A stretch of 52,070 nucleotides of DNA from IGN2 sp964639955 (lineage in GTDB: Bacteria > Bacteroidota > Ignavibacteria > Ignavibacteriales > Ignavibacteriaceae), in the NCBI GenBank assembly GCA_964639955.1, contig CAZXGJ010000018.1, forward strand, positions 1 to 52,070, in the 5' to 3' direction. Position numbers and translations under genes: made by a program. Below are positions 17,509 through 26,563 of the stretch, piece by piece (within the stretch, counting starts at the first letter, position 1; each line of letters starts with the position of its first letter). The notes under the pieces were generated by a model. It saw nothing but the letters and a program-made list of their open reading frames with translations. It did not search any database and was not told the origin of the DNA.

Positions 17509-19161
17509 TTATTTTCCCAACCTCACCGGTCCGGCTTTCTTTACTTCTTCTGCAGTTCCATCTGCAAAAAGCTTAAAGTTCTCCACGAACCTTGCAGCAA
17601 GTGCATCGTACTTTTTCCAGTATTCATCCTTGTTTCCCCAACTGTTAGAAGGTTCGAGCACATCTTCAGGAACATCAGGGCAGGAGAGAGGGACTTCGAA
17701 TCCAAACAATTTATCTTTTCTGTATTTCACATTATCGAGCCTACCATCAAGAGCAGCGTTTAAAAGATTTCTTGTATGACGAATGCTGATACGTTTCCCA
17801 ACACCAAATCTTCCGCCAACCCAGCCGGTGTTAACAAGCCAGACGTTTGCTTTGTGCTTCAACATTCTTTCCTTCAGCATTTGAGAATATTCGTACGGGT
17901 GACGGACCATAAATGGCGCACCGAAACAAGCTGAGAAAGTTATCTGCGGCTCAATGCCAAGTCCGATTTCTGTTCCCGCAATTTTTGAAGTGTATCCACT
18001 GATAAAATGATATTGTGCCTGTTCGGGATTCAATCTTGCAATCGGAGGCATCACACCTGATGCATCGCACGTAAGGAAAATAATATTCTTCGGATGTTTG
18101 TGAACGTATCCTTCTTTAACAATATTCGGAATGAATTCTATTGGGTAAGAACAACGTGTATTCTCTGTTATAATATCATCATCGAGATCAATATGTCTGC
18201 TGGCAGGATCAAATACAACATTTTCCAGAATAGTTCCGAATCTTCTGGTTGTAGCATAAATTTCCGGTTCAGCTTCAGCAGAAAGACGGATAACTTTTGC
18301 ATAACATCCGCCCTCGAAATTAAATACTCCCTGTGAGCTCCAGCCATGTTCATCATCGCCAATGAGCAAACGGTTTGGGTCTGCAGATAAAGTTGTCTTT
18401 CCTGTTCCGCTTAATCCAAAGAATAATGCAACATCACCTTTCTTTCCAAGATTTGCCGAGCAGTGCATTGGAAGAACATCTTCAAATGTCAGCAGGAAAT
18501 TAAGAACGGTGAAAACTGATTTTTTAATTTCACCGCCGTAAAGCGAGTTAGCAATTAGCGCAGTTCTTTCAGCAAAGTTGAGAAGAATTCCTGTTTGTGT
18601 TCGTGTTCCATCTATTGAAGGATCAAGTTTAAAACCGGGCAATGCTATCACTGTAAAATCAGGAATAAAGTTTTTAAGTTCATCTTTATTATCTATAGTT
18701 AGAAACATATTTCTGGCGAAGAGACTGTGCCATGCCTTTTCAGTTATTACTCTTACTTTTAATCTGTAATCTGGATCAGCACCTGCATAAACATCCTGAA
18801 CAAATAGTTCTTCTCCCTGAAGAAATGCTCTTGCTCTTGCCATCACCGATGAAAATTTTTCCCGGCTGAATGGACGGTTGTAAACACCCCACCAAATTTT
18901 ATCTTTTGTGCTCGATTCTTCAACAACAAATTTATCAGAAGCAGCACGGGCAGTATGTGGTTTTGTGTTTACAAGCAGTGGTCCGCCTTTGGAAATCTTT
19001 CCTTCATTTCTGAAAACTGCTTCTTCATAAAGTGCTTCATCGGGAAGATTCCAGAAAACTCTGTCTAATTCTGTGAAGCCCTGATTCTTCAATCTGAAAT
19101 CTGAAGCAAGCTCCATTGCCTGCTTGGTTGCCGGTGTATCGAATTCTAAATATTTACTCAT
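17509..19161 (-). CDS. pckA: Phosphoenolpyruvate carboxykinase (ATP)
   Basis: The enzyme (550 residues from the ATG at 19161) converts oxaloacetate and ATP to PEP, CO2 and ADP, opening gluconeogenesis. It has the ATP-type signature: NRPFSREKF, the P-loop GLSGTGKTT at 249-257, the kinase-2 motif LIGDDEHGW, FEGGCYAK, and TRCSYPIEFIPN. The length of about 550 fits the ATP rather than the GTP family. Its ATG overlaps the stop of the upstream aminotransferase gene as ATGA, so translation is probably coupled. The TTG two codons upstream is rejected for that reason. Cytosolic. Confidence 0.96.
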   Translation of the reverse strand: MSKYLEFDTPATKQAMELASDFRLKNQGFTELDRVFWNLPDEALYEEAVFRNEGKISKGGPLLVNTKPHTARAASDKFVVEESSTKDKIWWGVYNRPFSREKFSSVMARARAFLQGEELFVQDVYAGADPDYRLKVRVITEKAWHSLFARNMFLTIDNKDELKNFIPDFTVIALPGFKLDPSIDGTRTQTGILLNFAERTALIANSLYGGEIKKSVFTVLNFLLTFEDVLPMHCSANLGKKGDVALFFGLSGTGKTTLSADPNRLLIGDDEHGWSSQGVFNFEGGCYAKVIRLSAEAEPEIYATTRRFGTILENVVFDPASRHIDLDDDIITENTRCSYPIEFIPNIVKEGYVHKHPKNIIFLTCDASGVMPPIARLNPEQAQYHFISGYTSKIAGTEIGLGIEPQITFSACFGAPFMVRHPYEYSQMLKERMLKHKANVWLVNTGWVGGRFGVGKRISIRHTRNLLNAALDGRLDNVKYRKDKLFGFEVPLSCPDVPEDVLEPSNSWGNKDEYWKKYDALAARFVENFKLFADGTAEEVKKAGPVRLGK

Positions 19162-20375
19162 GACCAATCCCTCACTAATTTTCTGTCGCCAATGTAGAGT
19201 TCGTTAGGTGAATTAGGATCAAGCGCCCATTTCATCCTTTCAATTCCATCCTGAATATCTTTGATTGTTCCGCAATAGCTTAATCTTAAATAACCTTCAA
19301 GTCCGAATTCAGCACCAGGAACTGTGAGCACCTGAACTTTATCAATCAGAAAAGCTGAAAGTGCGTTTGAGCTTTTATTGTAAACACTGAAATCAGCAAA
19401 GCAATAAAATGTTCCATCCGGTTTAGTTACTTTAACTCCTTCAAATGAATGAAGAAGATCAATCATAACATTTCTGTTATTCTCCAGAGTAACTCTGAGA
19501 GATTCAACACTTGATTGAATTCCATTAAGTGCACCGACAGCAGCTTTCTGCAGGAGAACAGACGGACCGGAGGTTTGATGCCCTTGTATGTTGCTCATTG
19601 CTTCGATTACTTTTTTATTTCCGATTGCCCAACCAATTCTGAAACCAGTCATTGCATATTGTTTAGAAACTCCATTGATGATTATCAGTTTTGAGTTCTC
19701 ATCTTTCTTTTTTGCATACTTATATGCATTGATAGGTTTTCTTCCATCAAAGATTAAGCGATGATAAATATCATCCATTATCAGCCAGATATCTTTCTTC
19801 TCGCAAAACTCAACAACATCAGATATAAACTCTTCTGAATACATTGCGCCGGTTGGATTGTTTGGACTATTTATTATAACAGCTTTTGTGTAAGAACCAA
19901 CGCGGTCCTCGATATCTTTTAATCTTGGATAGAAAGTTCCGTCTTCAGGCAGAGCAGGAACAGGAATAGCACCAATCAATCTTGCCATATCAGGATAACT
20001 CACCCAGTATGGTGCAGGGAAAATCACTTCTTCCTGCGGGTTAAGTATTGCCTGTAATGCAACCATAATTGCTTGCTTGGCTCCACCGGAAGCAATGACA
20101 TGCTGCGGAGTAACTTTTCTGTCGTAAAATTCTTCAGTATATCTGATGATTGCTTGTTTCAGTGCAGGAATTCCATCAGCGGGTGCATATCTTACTTCTC
20201 CTGTGTTCACGTGTGCAACAGTTGCCATAATAGCTTCCATCGGTACACGGGTTTTTGGCTCTCCTCCACCGAGGTGAATTACCGGGTCACCTTTCTCTTT
20301 TAAGATTGCAAACTTTTCATTTAGTGCAAGGGTAGGGGAGGGCTTTATTGATTTAGCGATAAGACTTAAGCTCAT
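19158..20375 (-). CDS. Class I aminotransferase, probable aspartate aminotransferase
   Basis: The 405-residue PLP enzyme has APYWVSYPDM, NSPNNPTG, DDIYHRLIF, the Schiff-base Lys238 in NGVSKQYAMTGFRIGWA, and LSYCGT near the end. It overlaps pckA by four bases (ATGA), so the two are made together. Transamination of aspartate would give oxaloacetate, the PckA substrate, so the pair could route aspartate carbon into PEP; this is inference from context. It is a distant paralogue of the enzyme at 9530-10723, with GGGEPKTRVP replacing the usual GEPDFPTP. The start is the ATG at 20375. Confidence 0.88.
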   Translation of the reverse strand: MSLSLIAKSIKPSPTLALNEKFAILKEKGDPVIHLGGGEPKTRVPMEAIMATVAHVNTGEVRYAPADGIPALKQAIIRYTEEFYDRKVTPQHVIASGGAKQAIMVALQAILNPQEEVIFPAPYWVSYPDMARLIGAIPVPALPEDGTFYPRLKDIEDRVGSYTKAVIINSPNNPTGAMYSEEFISDVVEFCEKKDIWLIMDDIYHRLIFDGRKPINAYKYAKKKDENSKLIIINGVSKQYAMTGFRIGWAIGNKKVIEAMSNIQGHQTSGPSVLLQKAAVGALNGIQSSVESLRVTLENNRNVMIDLLHSFEGVKVTKPDGTFYCFADFSVYNKSSNALSAFLIDKVQVLTVPGAEFGLEGYLRLSYCGTIKDIQDGIERMKWALDPNSPNELYIGDRKLVRDWS

Positions 20376-20735
20376 ATTTTCAGCCCTGTAGTTTGATGAT
20401 TATAAAATAATAAAAATTTACCATTGAAAATTATTTGTACTGTGTCCCATAAGCAAGTTAATTCAGAATCATTCTTGAGCTAATAATTTAATTTGAAGAA
20501 TTACTTCACAGGCTTTAAATCAGAAAATTCAATGGTTAACAATTAACAGCCTATTGACAATCATCCATTAATTTGTAAAGTTTCTGCTGTAATTAGTTCT
20601 CTGTGCTGAGGGATGGAAGTGCAGCGAACCATGGACTATTTAAGTTTCTTTCTAAATGCTCATATTTTTACCCTTTGCACGGAAGGATTGATTATCCTGA
20701 TGTAGGAAATTAGTCAACAATATAGGAGGGTATCT
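20376..20735. other. Divergent intergenic region
   Basis: About 360 bases between the minus-strand aminotransferase-pckA pair and the plus-strand secreted protein. It must hold both promoters. I could not assign promoter boxes with confidence, and I see no RNA gene or large repeat. Confidence 0.5.
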
Positions 20736-20783
20736 ATGGGTTTCATTTCACGGTGTACTTTTCTTTTTCTAACTATCTATTAA
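20736..20783 (+). CDS. Possible 15-codon leader ORF
   Basis: An ATG with a strong SD (AGGAGGG, about six bases upstream) opens a 15-codon frame, MGFISRCTFLFLTIY, ending in TAA 30 bases before the secreted-protein start. It is rich in Phe, Leu and Thr. It may be a translated leader that affects expression of the next gene, or a chance ORF. No attenuator stem was seen after it. Confidence 0.3.
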   Translation: MGFISRCTFLFLTIY

Positions 20784-20813
20784 TAAACTATTAATTTTTT
20801 AAGGAGGATGCTT

Positions 20814-22499
20814 ATGAAAAAGTTTCTTAACATTTTCTTTTTGTTTGTAGTTCTTGTTCCATTTATTAATTCACAGGATGGAATTGATATCTGGACGACA
20901 ACCACTAACGCTGTGGGTAATGTTTGGGCAATAGTAATTGATCCAAGTAATCAGAATATAATGTATTCTGGTTCGAATAACTTAGGGGTATACAAAACTA
21001 CCAATGCAGGAACTAACTGGAACCAGATGAACACGGGATTACTTAATACCCAGGTTCAGGCACTGGCCATTTGCTCTGGCAGCCCGCAGTATTTGTATGC
21101 CGGAACTGCCCCTGGTACTAATGCCGGGGTCTATAAATCAACAGACGGCGGAGCTAACTGGATTCAGGTTAACAACGGGATAAGTGAAGCGATTGGAGTC
21201 CAGGCGTTGATGGTTCACCCAAATGATCCCAACACTGCATGGGTTGCAATTTTTGTTGCGACTTCCGATGCAATAAATGGATTATATAAAACGACAGACG
21301 GTGGTGCTAACTGGTTTCCTATTACCAACGGGATAGGAACTATAAAGAATTTCCTTTGCTTTGCGATGTCTCCTGTTGATCCGAATACAATTTATGCAGG
21401 TTCTTCTTTCCAGGTATCCGGATCAACCGGTCCTTCAGCTATTTATAAAAGTACCAATGGCGGAGCCAACTGGTTTCTTTCGAGTAATGGTCTGCCCAAC
21501 GCTACTACAGATATTAATCCGATTAGAACAATGCAGGTGAGTGCTCTTAATCCAAACGTAGTTATAGCAACTTTATTCATGAATACTGTTACGGGCGGAT
21601 TTTATGTTTCAACTGATGCCGGGGCTAACTGGACAAAGAAGCATAACGGCTTACCCAGTGATATCGGACAGAATATGCGTTCCTCGGCAATAAGGCCTTT
21701 GTTTGATAACCAATTCTACGTTGGAATGGATGGTGCAGATAGTCTTGGTGTTTGGGCTACTACTGATGGTGGAAACAACTGGTTCGGATTCAGTGGTGGG
21801 ACTCTTTTGAATACTTTTGTAATCAGAGCACTAGCTTTTAACTCAACCGGTAATCATACTTTATATGCCGGTTGTTCTTCTACTAATGGTGCCGGGATTT
21901 ATGAATATACATTTTCATTTATTCCTGTAGAATTAGTTTCATTTTCTGCCGATGTATACAGTAATGATGTGGTTTTGAGCTGGATCACCGCAACTGAAAC
22001 AAACAATTATGGTTTCGAAATCCTGCGAAGCTTAAATGATGGAAACCAGATTTGGGAAACCATCGGTTTTGTTGCAGGTAATGGAACCTCTTCAGAATTC
22101 CGGAATTATTCTTTTACAGATTTTAATGTGGCAGCTGGAAATTATCTCTACAGGTTGAAGCAGCTGGATTACGGTGGAAATTATAGCTTGCTGAAAATTG
22201 TTGAGGTTAATGTGCTGCCGCCGGATAATTATTTATTGATGCAGAACTATCCAAATCCTTTTAACCCGAATACCAGGATTGCTTTCAATATTCCAAAAAG
22301 TGCTCATACTATCTTAAGAGTTACAGATGTAATTGGTAATGTAGTTGCAACTTTACTTGATGGTGTTATTCCCCCCGGAAGCTATGAATTGGATTTTGAT
22401 GCTACATCAATACATGGTGGATTGCCGAGCGGGGTTTATTTCTACACACTTCAGGCAGGTGATTTTTCCATAACCAAAAAGATGATGCTTTTACGTTAA
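20814..22499 (+). CDS. Secreted BNR-repeat protein with type IX sorting domain
   Basis: Two ATGs are in frame. AAGGAGG at 20801-20807 directly abuts the first (20808) but is correctly spaced from the second (20814), which is chosen (561 residues). The signal peptide is KKFLNIFFLFVVLVPFINSQ. The body has many copies of TTNAGTNW / STDGGANW / STNGGANW, Asp-box-like turns of a beta-propeller. The linker has ELVSFSADV and WITATETNNYGFEILRS. The sorting domain runs from NYPNPFNP at residue 478 to KKMMLLR. A strong terminator follows. It resembles the minus-strand protein at 13177-14697 in layout. The ligand is unknown. Confidence 0.87.
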   Translation: MKKFLNIFFLFVVLVPFINSQDGIDIWTTTTNAVGNVWAIVIDPSNQNIMYSGSNNLGVYKTTNAGTNWNQMNTGLLNTQVQALAICSGSPQYLYAGTAPGTNAGVYKSTDGGANWIQVNNGISEAIGVQALMVHPNDPNTAWVAIFVATSDAINGLYKTTDGGANWFPITNGIGTIKNFLCFAMSPVDPNTIYAGSSFQVSGSTGPSAIYKSTNGGANWFLSSNGLPNATTDINPIRTMQVSALNPNVVIATLFMNTVTGGFYVSTDAGANWTKKHNGLPSDIGQNMRSSAIRPLFDNQFYVGMDGADSLGVWATTDGGNNWFGFSGGTLLNTFVIRALAFNSTGNHTLYAGCSSTNGAGIYEYTFSFIPVELVSFSADVYSNDVVLSWITATETNNYGFEILRSLNDGNQIWETIGFVAGNGTSSEFRNYSFTDFNVAAGNYLYRLKQLDYGGNYSLLKIVEVNVLPPDNYLLMQNYPNPFNPNTRIAFNIPKSAHTILRVTDVIGNVVATLLDGVIPPGSYELDFDATSIHGGLPSGVYFYTLQAGDFSITKKMMLLR

Positions 22500-22515
22500 G
22501 GCACTGAGTCTGATT

Positions 22516-22560
22516 AAGAGTAAGAGTACCAAAACCGGTCTCTTACTCTTTTTTTATTTT
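22516..22560 (+). terminator. Rho-independent terminator
   Basis: AAGAGTAAGAG pairs with CTCTTACTCTT, with a further ACC/GGT pair in the loop. TTTTTATTTTT follows. It lies 16 bases after the secreted-protein stop. Confidence 0.9.
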
Positions 22561-22573
22561 TAATCTTATTCTT

Positions 22574-22894
22574 TTATTTATAATCTTCCCTTACAGGAAA
22601 AAAAGTATCAATTAATTTACAGTCGGTTACTGCTTTGCCTGCGTGCGGAACATCAGAAGGAATTACAAAAACTTCTTCTGCTTTCATTAGATATGATTTA
22701 CCCCCAACATCAAGAATAAATTCCCCTTTAATAACAGTACTAATCTGCTCTTGCATGTGTGAATGTTTTGGCAGAGAGTAACCGGCTTTTACATCCCAAA
22801 AGACAACGCTCATATTATCAGAATGGATAATCCTGGCGAAGTAACCTGGTACTAATTCCTTTTCTTCTAAAGATTTCAGTTTAATTACATCCAT
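22574..22894 (-). CDS. Single-domain cupin protein
   Basis: The 106 residues form one cupin barrel. Motif 1 is seen as PKHSHMQEQISTVIKGEF (His44, His46, Glu near 49) and motif 2 as VIPSDVPHAGKA, giving metal-binding His residues. Such small cupins range from isomerases and dioxygenases to sugar- or ligand-binding proteins, so the function stays open. AAAGGA lies about nine bases before the ATG at 22894. It sits alone between two plus-strand genes for exported proteins. Confidence 0.8.
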   Translation of the reverse strand: MDVIKLKSLEEKELVPGYFARIIHSDNMSVVFWDVKAGYSLPKHSHMQEQISTVIKGEFILDVGGKSYLMKAEEVFVIPSDVPHAGKAVTDCKLIDTFFPVREDYK

Positions 22895-23109
22895 TAAAAT
22901 TTCCTTTCAGGATACTTTTTAGGCTTCATTCATGGCAAAAGTAGAGCTCATTACCACTTCAAAATTACTAATGAACAAAGTAGAAATTACCACGATTTAC
23001 AATATCAAAATGTATTTATTTAAAAATTTCAAATAAACATACGGTATAATAGTTGTAAAAATGTATAAAGTTAAAAAACGTAATAAAAAATCAATTCACA
23101 GGTTGAGTT

Positions 23110-24540
23110 ATGCAAAATGATACTTTTTTAAGAATCATCACCAGCTTCATTTTCGGCGCACTGATATTAGGAGTAAGCATTCTTTTTTATAGTTGTAAAA
23201 CAGAAGAAGATCTGGTAACTGAGCCGGGTAATACAAATACTACTGAGACTGCTATTATCTCAGGGCAGGTGATCGATAAAGCCACTGGTTTTCCTGTGGA
23301 TAGCGCGCTCGTAAGAATTTTCGGTAATAAGTTAAGCGGTGCGTTAATTTACACTTCTTCAGACGGGCAATTTTTTATGGAAGGAGAAGTAGAGCTTAAC
23401 GAAGTATTATTAGTACTAACGTATAAAGCCAACTATAAGCTTGACTCGACTACTGCAGTAGTAATTGATGTTGAAAATGTTGCCTTGCCTCAAATTCGGT
23501 TAGAAGAAATAACCACTCCTGGAGGCGGCGGACCAACCGGGGACCCCGTAAGTATTTTTCTAGCTGGAGTATCTTTTACAACCATTGGAGTTAAAGAAAG
23601 CGGTTCTACTGAAACCACGCAAATTACCTTTGTTGTGCAGGATTCAGCCGGCAGACCTGTTGATATCGATCATTCTGTATTGGTTGAGTTCAGGCTCGGT
23701 GCTGGTCCCGGCGGCGGTGAATTTTTAAGCCCACAGTCTGTCGAAACCAATTATTCAGGTCAGGCATCTGTGAACCTCACAAGCGGTATTAAGGCAGGGG
23801 TTGTGCAGGTAATTGCTGAAGTGCATCTAGCAACCGAGACGCTTTCTTCTATTCCTGTTCCCATTACCATACACGGCGGGCTTCCGGATTATGATCATTT
23901 TAGCATAGCCCCCGAAGTATTAAATTTTCCGGGTTACAACATATTTGGTCTTGAAAATGTTATTACTGCTTTTGTTGGTGATAAATATGCAAATCCTGTA
24001 AAGCCTGAAACCGCTGTTTATTTTACTACTACCGGCGGAATAATTCAGGGTTCAACTCTCACCAATGAATCAGGAATAGGCAGTGTTAATCTGATTTCTG
24101 CACTGCCAAGACCTGTTCATCCTACACTTGGTGAGGGGTTTGCTACCATTACGGCTTCCACAGTAGATGAAAACTCGAATACGATAAGCAGGGAAACTAT
24201 TGTTCTATTCTCAGGTGTACCGCAGGTTTCGATTAACCCGACAAATATTAATGTGCCAAACGGCGGTTTTCAATCGTTCACTTACTATGTAAATGACCAG
24301 AACGGAAACCCGCTGGCAGGAGGTACCAGCATTAAGGTAACAGTGGAAGGTGAATCGGTAGATGCCCAGGGCGATATCGATTTTACTATGCCCGATACAC
24401 AAAGCCCCGCATGGACACAATTCAGTTTTGTGATTTTTGATATTGTAGATACGGTTGCCGTTCATCCTGCAACTGCTAAAATTGAAATTAATGGTCCGAA
24501 TGGACAAGCCTTTACAACAATATCGGGATTTGGATATTAG
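23110..24540 (+). CDS. Probable lipoprotein with carboxypeptidase-regulatory-like and Ig-like domains
   Basis: The N-terminus (FIFGALILGVSILFYSCKTEE) looks like a lipoprotein signal with Cys29, though FYSC is a weak lipobox. Residues 50-130 resemble a carboxypeptidase D regulatory-like beta-sandwich (SGQVIDKATGFPVDSALVRI, then TSSDGQFF). From about residue 145 there are two to three bacterial Ig-like (Big_1/invasin type) units, with VLVEFRLGAGPGGGEF, SGQASVNLTSG and VYFTTTGGIIQGST. The whole looks like a cell-surface adhesive or structural protein. It has no type IX sorting domain, unlike its neighbours. A terminator follows at 24621. Confidence 0.7.
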   Translation: MQNDTFLRIITSFIFGALILGVSILFYSCKTEEDLVTEPGNTNTTETAIISGQVIDKATGFPVDSALVRIFGNKLSGALIYTSSDGQFFMEGEVELNEVLLVLTYKANYKLDSTTAVVIDVENVALPQIRLEEITTPGGGGPTGDPVSIFLAGVSFTTIGVKESGSTETTQITFVVQDSAGRPVDIDHSVLVEFRLGAGPGGGEFLSPQSVETNYSGQASVNLTSGIKAGVVQVIAEVHLATETLSSIPVPITIHGGLPDYDHFSIAPEVLNFPGYNIFGLENVITAFVGDKYANPVKPETAVYFTTTGGIIQGSTLTNESGIGSVNLISALPRPVHPTLGEGFATITASTVDENSNTISRETIVLFSGVPQVSINPTNINVPNGGFQSFTYYVNDQNGNPLAGGTSIKVTVEGESVDAQGDIDFTMPDTQSPAWTQFSFVIFDIVDTVAVHPATAKIEINGPNGQAFTTISGFGY

Positions 24541-24620
24541 TTAAAAGAAGTAAGATTTATAATCTTACCCTGTCAAACCTTCATTAAATTTTGTAATGAA
24601 GGATAAATAACCAGAAGAAG

Positions 24621-24648
24621 AAAAGGGTGCGTCGTCAGGCACCCTTTT
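24621..24648. terminator. Bidirectional terminator between convergent genes
   Basis: AAAAGGGTGC and GCACCCTTTT pair around an eight-base loop. TATTTAT follows on plus; on minus the stem itself ends in TTTT. It serves the Ig-like lipoprotein gene (plus) and the dipeptidase gene (minus), whose stop codon is at its edge. A weaker hairpin, CCTTCATTA/TAATGAAGG, lies at about 24578-24602. Confidence 0.8.
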
Positions 24649-25892
24649 TATTTATGATCTGAATTCTGTTTGGCAAAATCTTCAACTTGCTGCCAAACCC
24701 TTAATAAATTTCCGGAACATATTTTTTCAATATCAGCTTCCGAATATCCTCTTTTCAGTAATTCAAAAATAAGGTTCGGGTATTTAGATACATCTTCCAA
24801 TCCTTCCGGAAGGAAATAAACACCATCAAAATCAGAACCAAGTCCGGCATAGTCAACTCCAACGAGCTTAACAACATGATCAATATGATCTGCAACCTTC
24901 GAAACATTAACTTTTCCAGGGTGATGAGCCGCAAAATATTTTTTCAGCACTTCTTGTGCTTCCGGGGTACCAAATGATAAATTTTTTTCTTTAAGAAGAA
25001 CTGAAGCTTTTTCCCATGCTTTGTCACTGCTTTCCCTTACTTCTTCATCCAGGAAAGAAGAGCCGAAATTAATCATAATAACTCCGCCCTGTGAGGCAAG
25101 AGTTTTTATCATGTCATCATTCATATTTCTTTCCCAGCCCGGTGTAAAATGGCGGCAGGATGAATGCGATGCTATAACAGGTGCCTTTGAAATTCTTATT
25201 ACATCGTAAAATGCACTATCTGAAAGATGAGATACATCAACCATCATACCCAGCCGGTTCATTTCCTTTACAACTTCGGCTCCGAACGGGCTCAGTCCGT
25301 TCCATTTTCTTTCTTCATCATAAGATGAATCTGAAATATGATTGCTGTTTGAATGAGCGAGAGTAATGTAACGGATTCCTCTGTCGTAAAAGTGTTTTAA
25401 GTTAGATATTTTGCCTTCAATAGGTGTTCCGTTTTCCATTCCTAAAGGGAATGATATAACTCCGTTAGAAAAGTTTTTATTTATATCTTTTGCACTCAGG
25501 GCCGGTGCAAATTTTTCAGGGTGCTCATTTAAAATCAATTCCACTTTGTCTATAAGATAATCGGCAAAATTTTTTCCGCTGCCCGATTTTTCATAAAAAG
25601 CCGGAACGTAAATTACAATAAAAGCTGCATTAAGACCGCCATCTTTTGCTCGCTGATAATCAAAGTGTCCGCGTGCCGTTCTCTGTGAAATATCTTCAGG
25701 GTCAGACTGCAGCCTGTACGGAAGATCGATATGCGAATCGAGAATTAATAATTTTTGTGACAGCTCTGCAGCTTTTTTAATCATTTGTGCCTCTGTGAAT
25801 TGTGATTTACTGGTATTCTTTTCCCCGCAGGAATGTAATACAACGGCTGTAATTAATAATATAGAAGTTTTATAAAAATTTTTAAGGAACAT
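24648..25892 (-). CDS. Membrane dipeptidase family (M19) lipoprotein
   Basis: The 414-residue protein has a lipoprotein signal with VVLHSCGEKN (Cys22). The M19 zinc ligands appear as DSHIDLPYR (His54, Asp56), MENGTPIEG (Glu), DVSHLSDS and SHSSCRHF, plus the closing GLGSDFDGV. This family hydrolyses dipeptides, including D-amino-acid and cyclised ones, using two zinc ions. As a lipoprotein it would act in the periplasm or at the outer membrane. It lies 33 bases downstream of coaD on the same strand but with no evident functional tie. Confidence 0.9.
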   Translation of the reverse strand: MFLKNFYKTSILLITAVVLHSCGEKNTSKSQFTEAQMIKKAAELSQKLLILDSHIDLPYRLQSDPEDISQRTARGHFDYQRAKDGGLNAAFIVIYVPAFYEKSGSGKNFADYLIDKVELILNEHPEKFAPALSAKDINKNFSNGVISFPLGMENGTPIEGKISNLKHFYDRGIRYITLAHSNSNHISDSSYDEERKWNGLSPFGAEVVKEMNRLGMMVDVSHLSDSAFYDVIRISKAPVIASHSSCRHFTPGWERNMNDDMIKTLASQGGVIMINFGSSFLDEEVRESSDKAWEKASVLLKEKNLSFGTPEAQEVLKKYFAAHHPGKVNVSKVADHIDHVVKLVGVDYAGLGSDFDGVYFLPEGLEDVSKYPNLIFELLKRGYSEADIEKICSGNLLRVWQQVEDFAKQNSDHK

Positions 25893-25925
25893 TAAAAAGC
25901 TATTTATTAAGTAAGCAGGGATCTT

Positions 25926-26402
25926 TCAGGGAAATTTTTTCCTGAGTGCACTCTGAACTATCGGAGGAACAAAATCACTTACATCACTGTGCAGACTTGC
26001 AAGGTTTCTGATTATTGTTGAATTAAGATATGTAAACTTTTCATGCGGCATAAGGAAAATGGTTGTAATATCATTGGCAAGCTTACGGTTCATTAGCGCC
26101 ATCTGGAATTCATACTCAAAATCACTTACCGCACGCAAGCCTCTGATAATACCGGTAGCACCAACTGATTTTGCATGGTCTACAACCAGCCCGTCAAAAG
26201 AATCAACAGATACATTTTGAAATTCCTTCAGGCTTTCCTTAAGCATTTTTACACGCTCATCTGTTGAGAATAGTGGTTTTTTACCCGGATTAATAGCAAC
26301 GGTTACAGCAACAAACTCAAAAAGTTCTGTTGCTCTTTTAATTACGTCTATGTGTCCGTATGTAACGGGGTCGAAAGTACCGGGATAGATTACCTTTTGC
26401 AT
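25926..26402 (-). CDS. coaD: Phosphopantetheine adenylyltransferase
   Basis: The 158-residue enzyme joins 4'-phosphopantetheine and ATP to dephospho-CoA, the fourth step of CoA synthesis. It shows the nucleotidyltransferase motif in YPGTFDPVTYGH (His17), then GLVVDHAKSVGATGIIRGLRAVSDFEYE and the C-terminal YLNSTIIRNLA. Length and order match CoaD. In many Bacteroidota and Firmicutes genomes rsmD is adjacent, whereas here rsmD lies 8 kb away (34062). The start is the ATG at 26402. Cytosolic. Confidence 0.96.
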   Translation of the reverse strand: MQKVIYPGTFDPVTYGHIDVIKRATELFEFVAVTVAINPGKKPLFSTDERVKMLKESLKEFQNVSVDSFDGLVVDHAKSVGATGIIRGLRAVSDFEYEFQMALMNRKLANDITTIFLMPHEKFTYLNSTIIRNLASLHSDVSDFVPPIVQSALRKKFP

Positions 26403-26563
26403 CTGAACTAAATAAAAATTTCCTGAAAACTTTTAGTTTAATATTAAGCAATGAACGGGAAATTACAAAAAGTAAATTAAGATTGAAGAAATTTCTTTAG
26501 GAAATTTAAAAACTAAAATGATAAATTTGTTTTGAACATTAGTAAAAAAAGAAGGAAATAATT

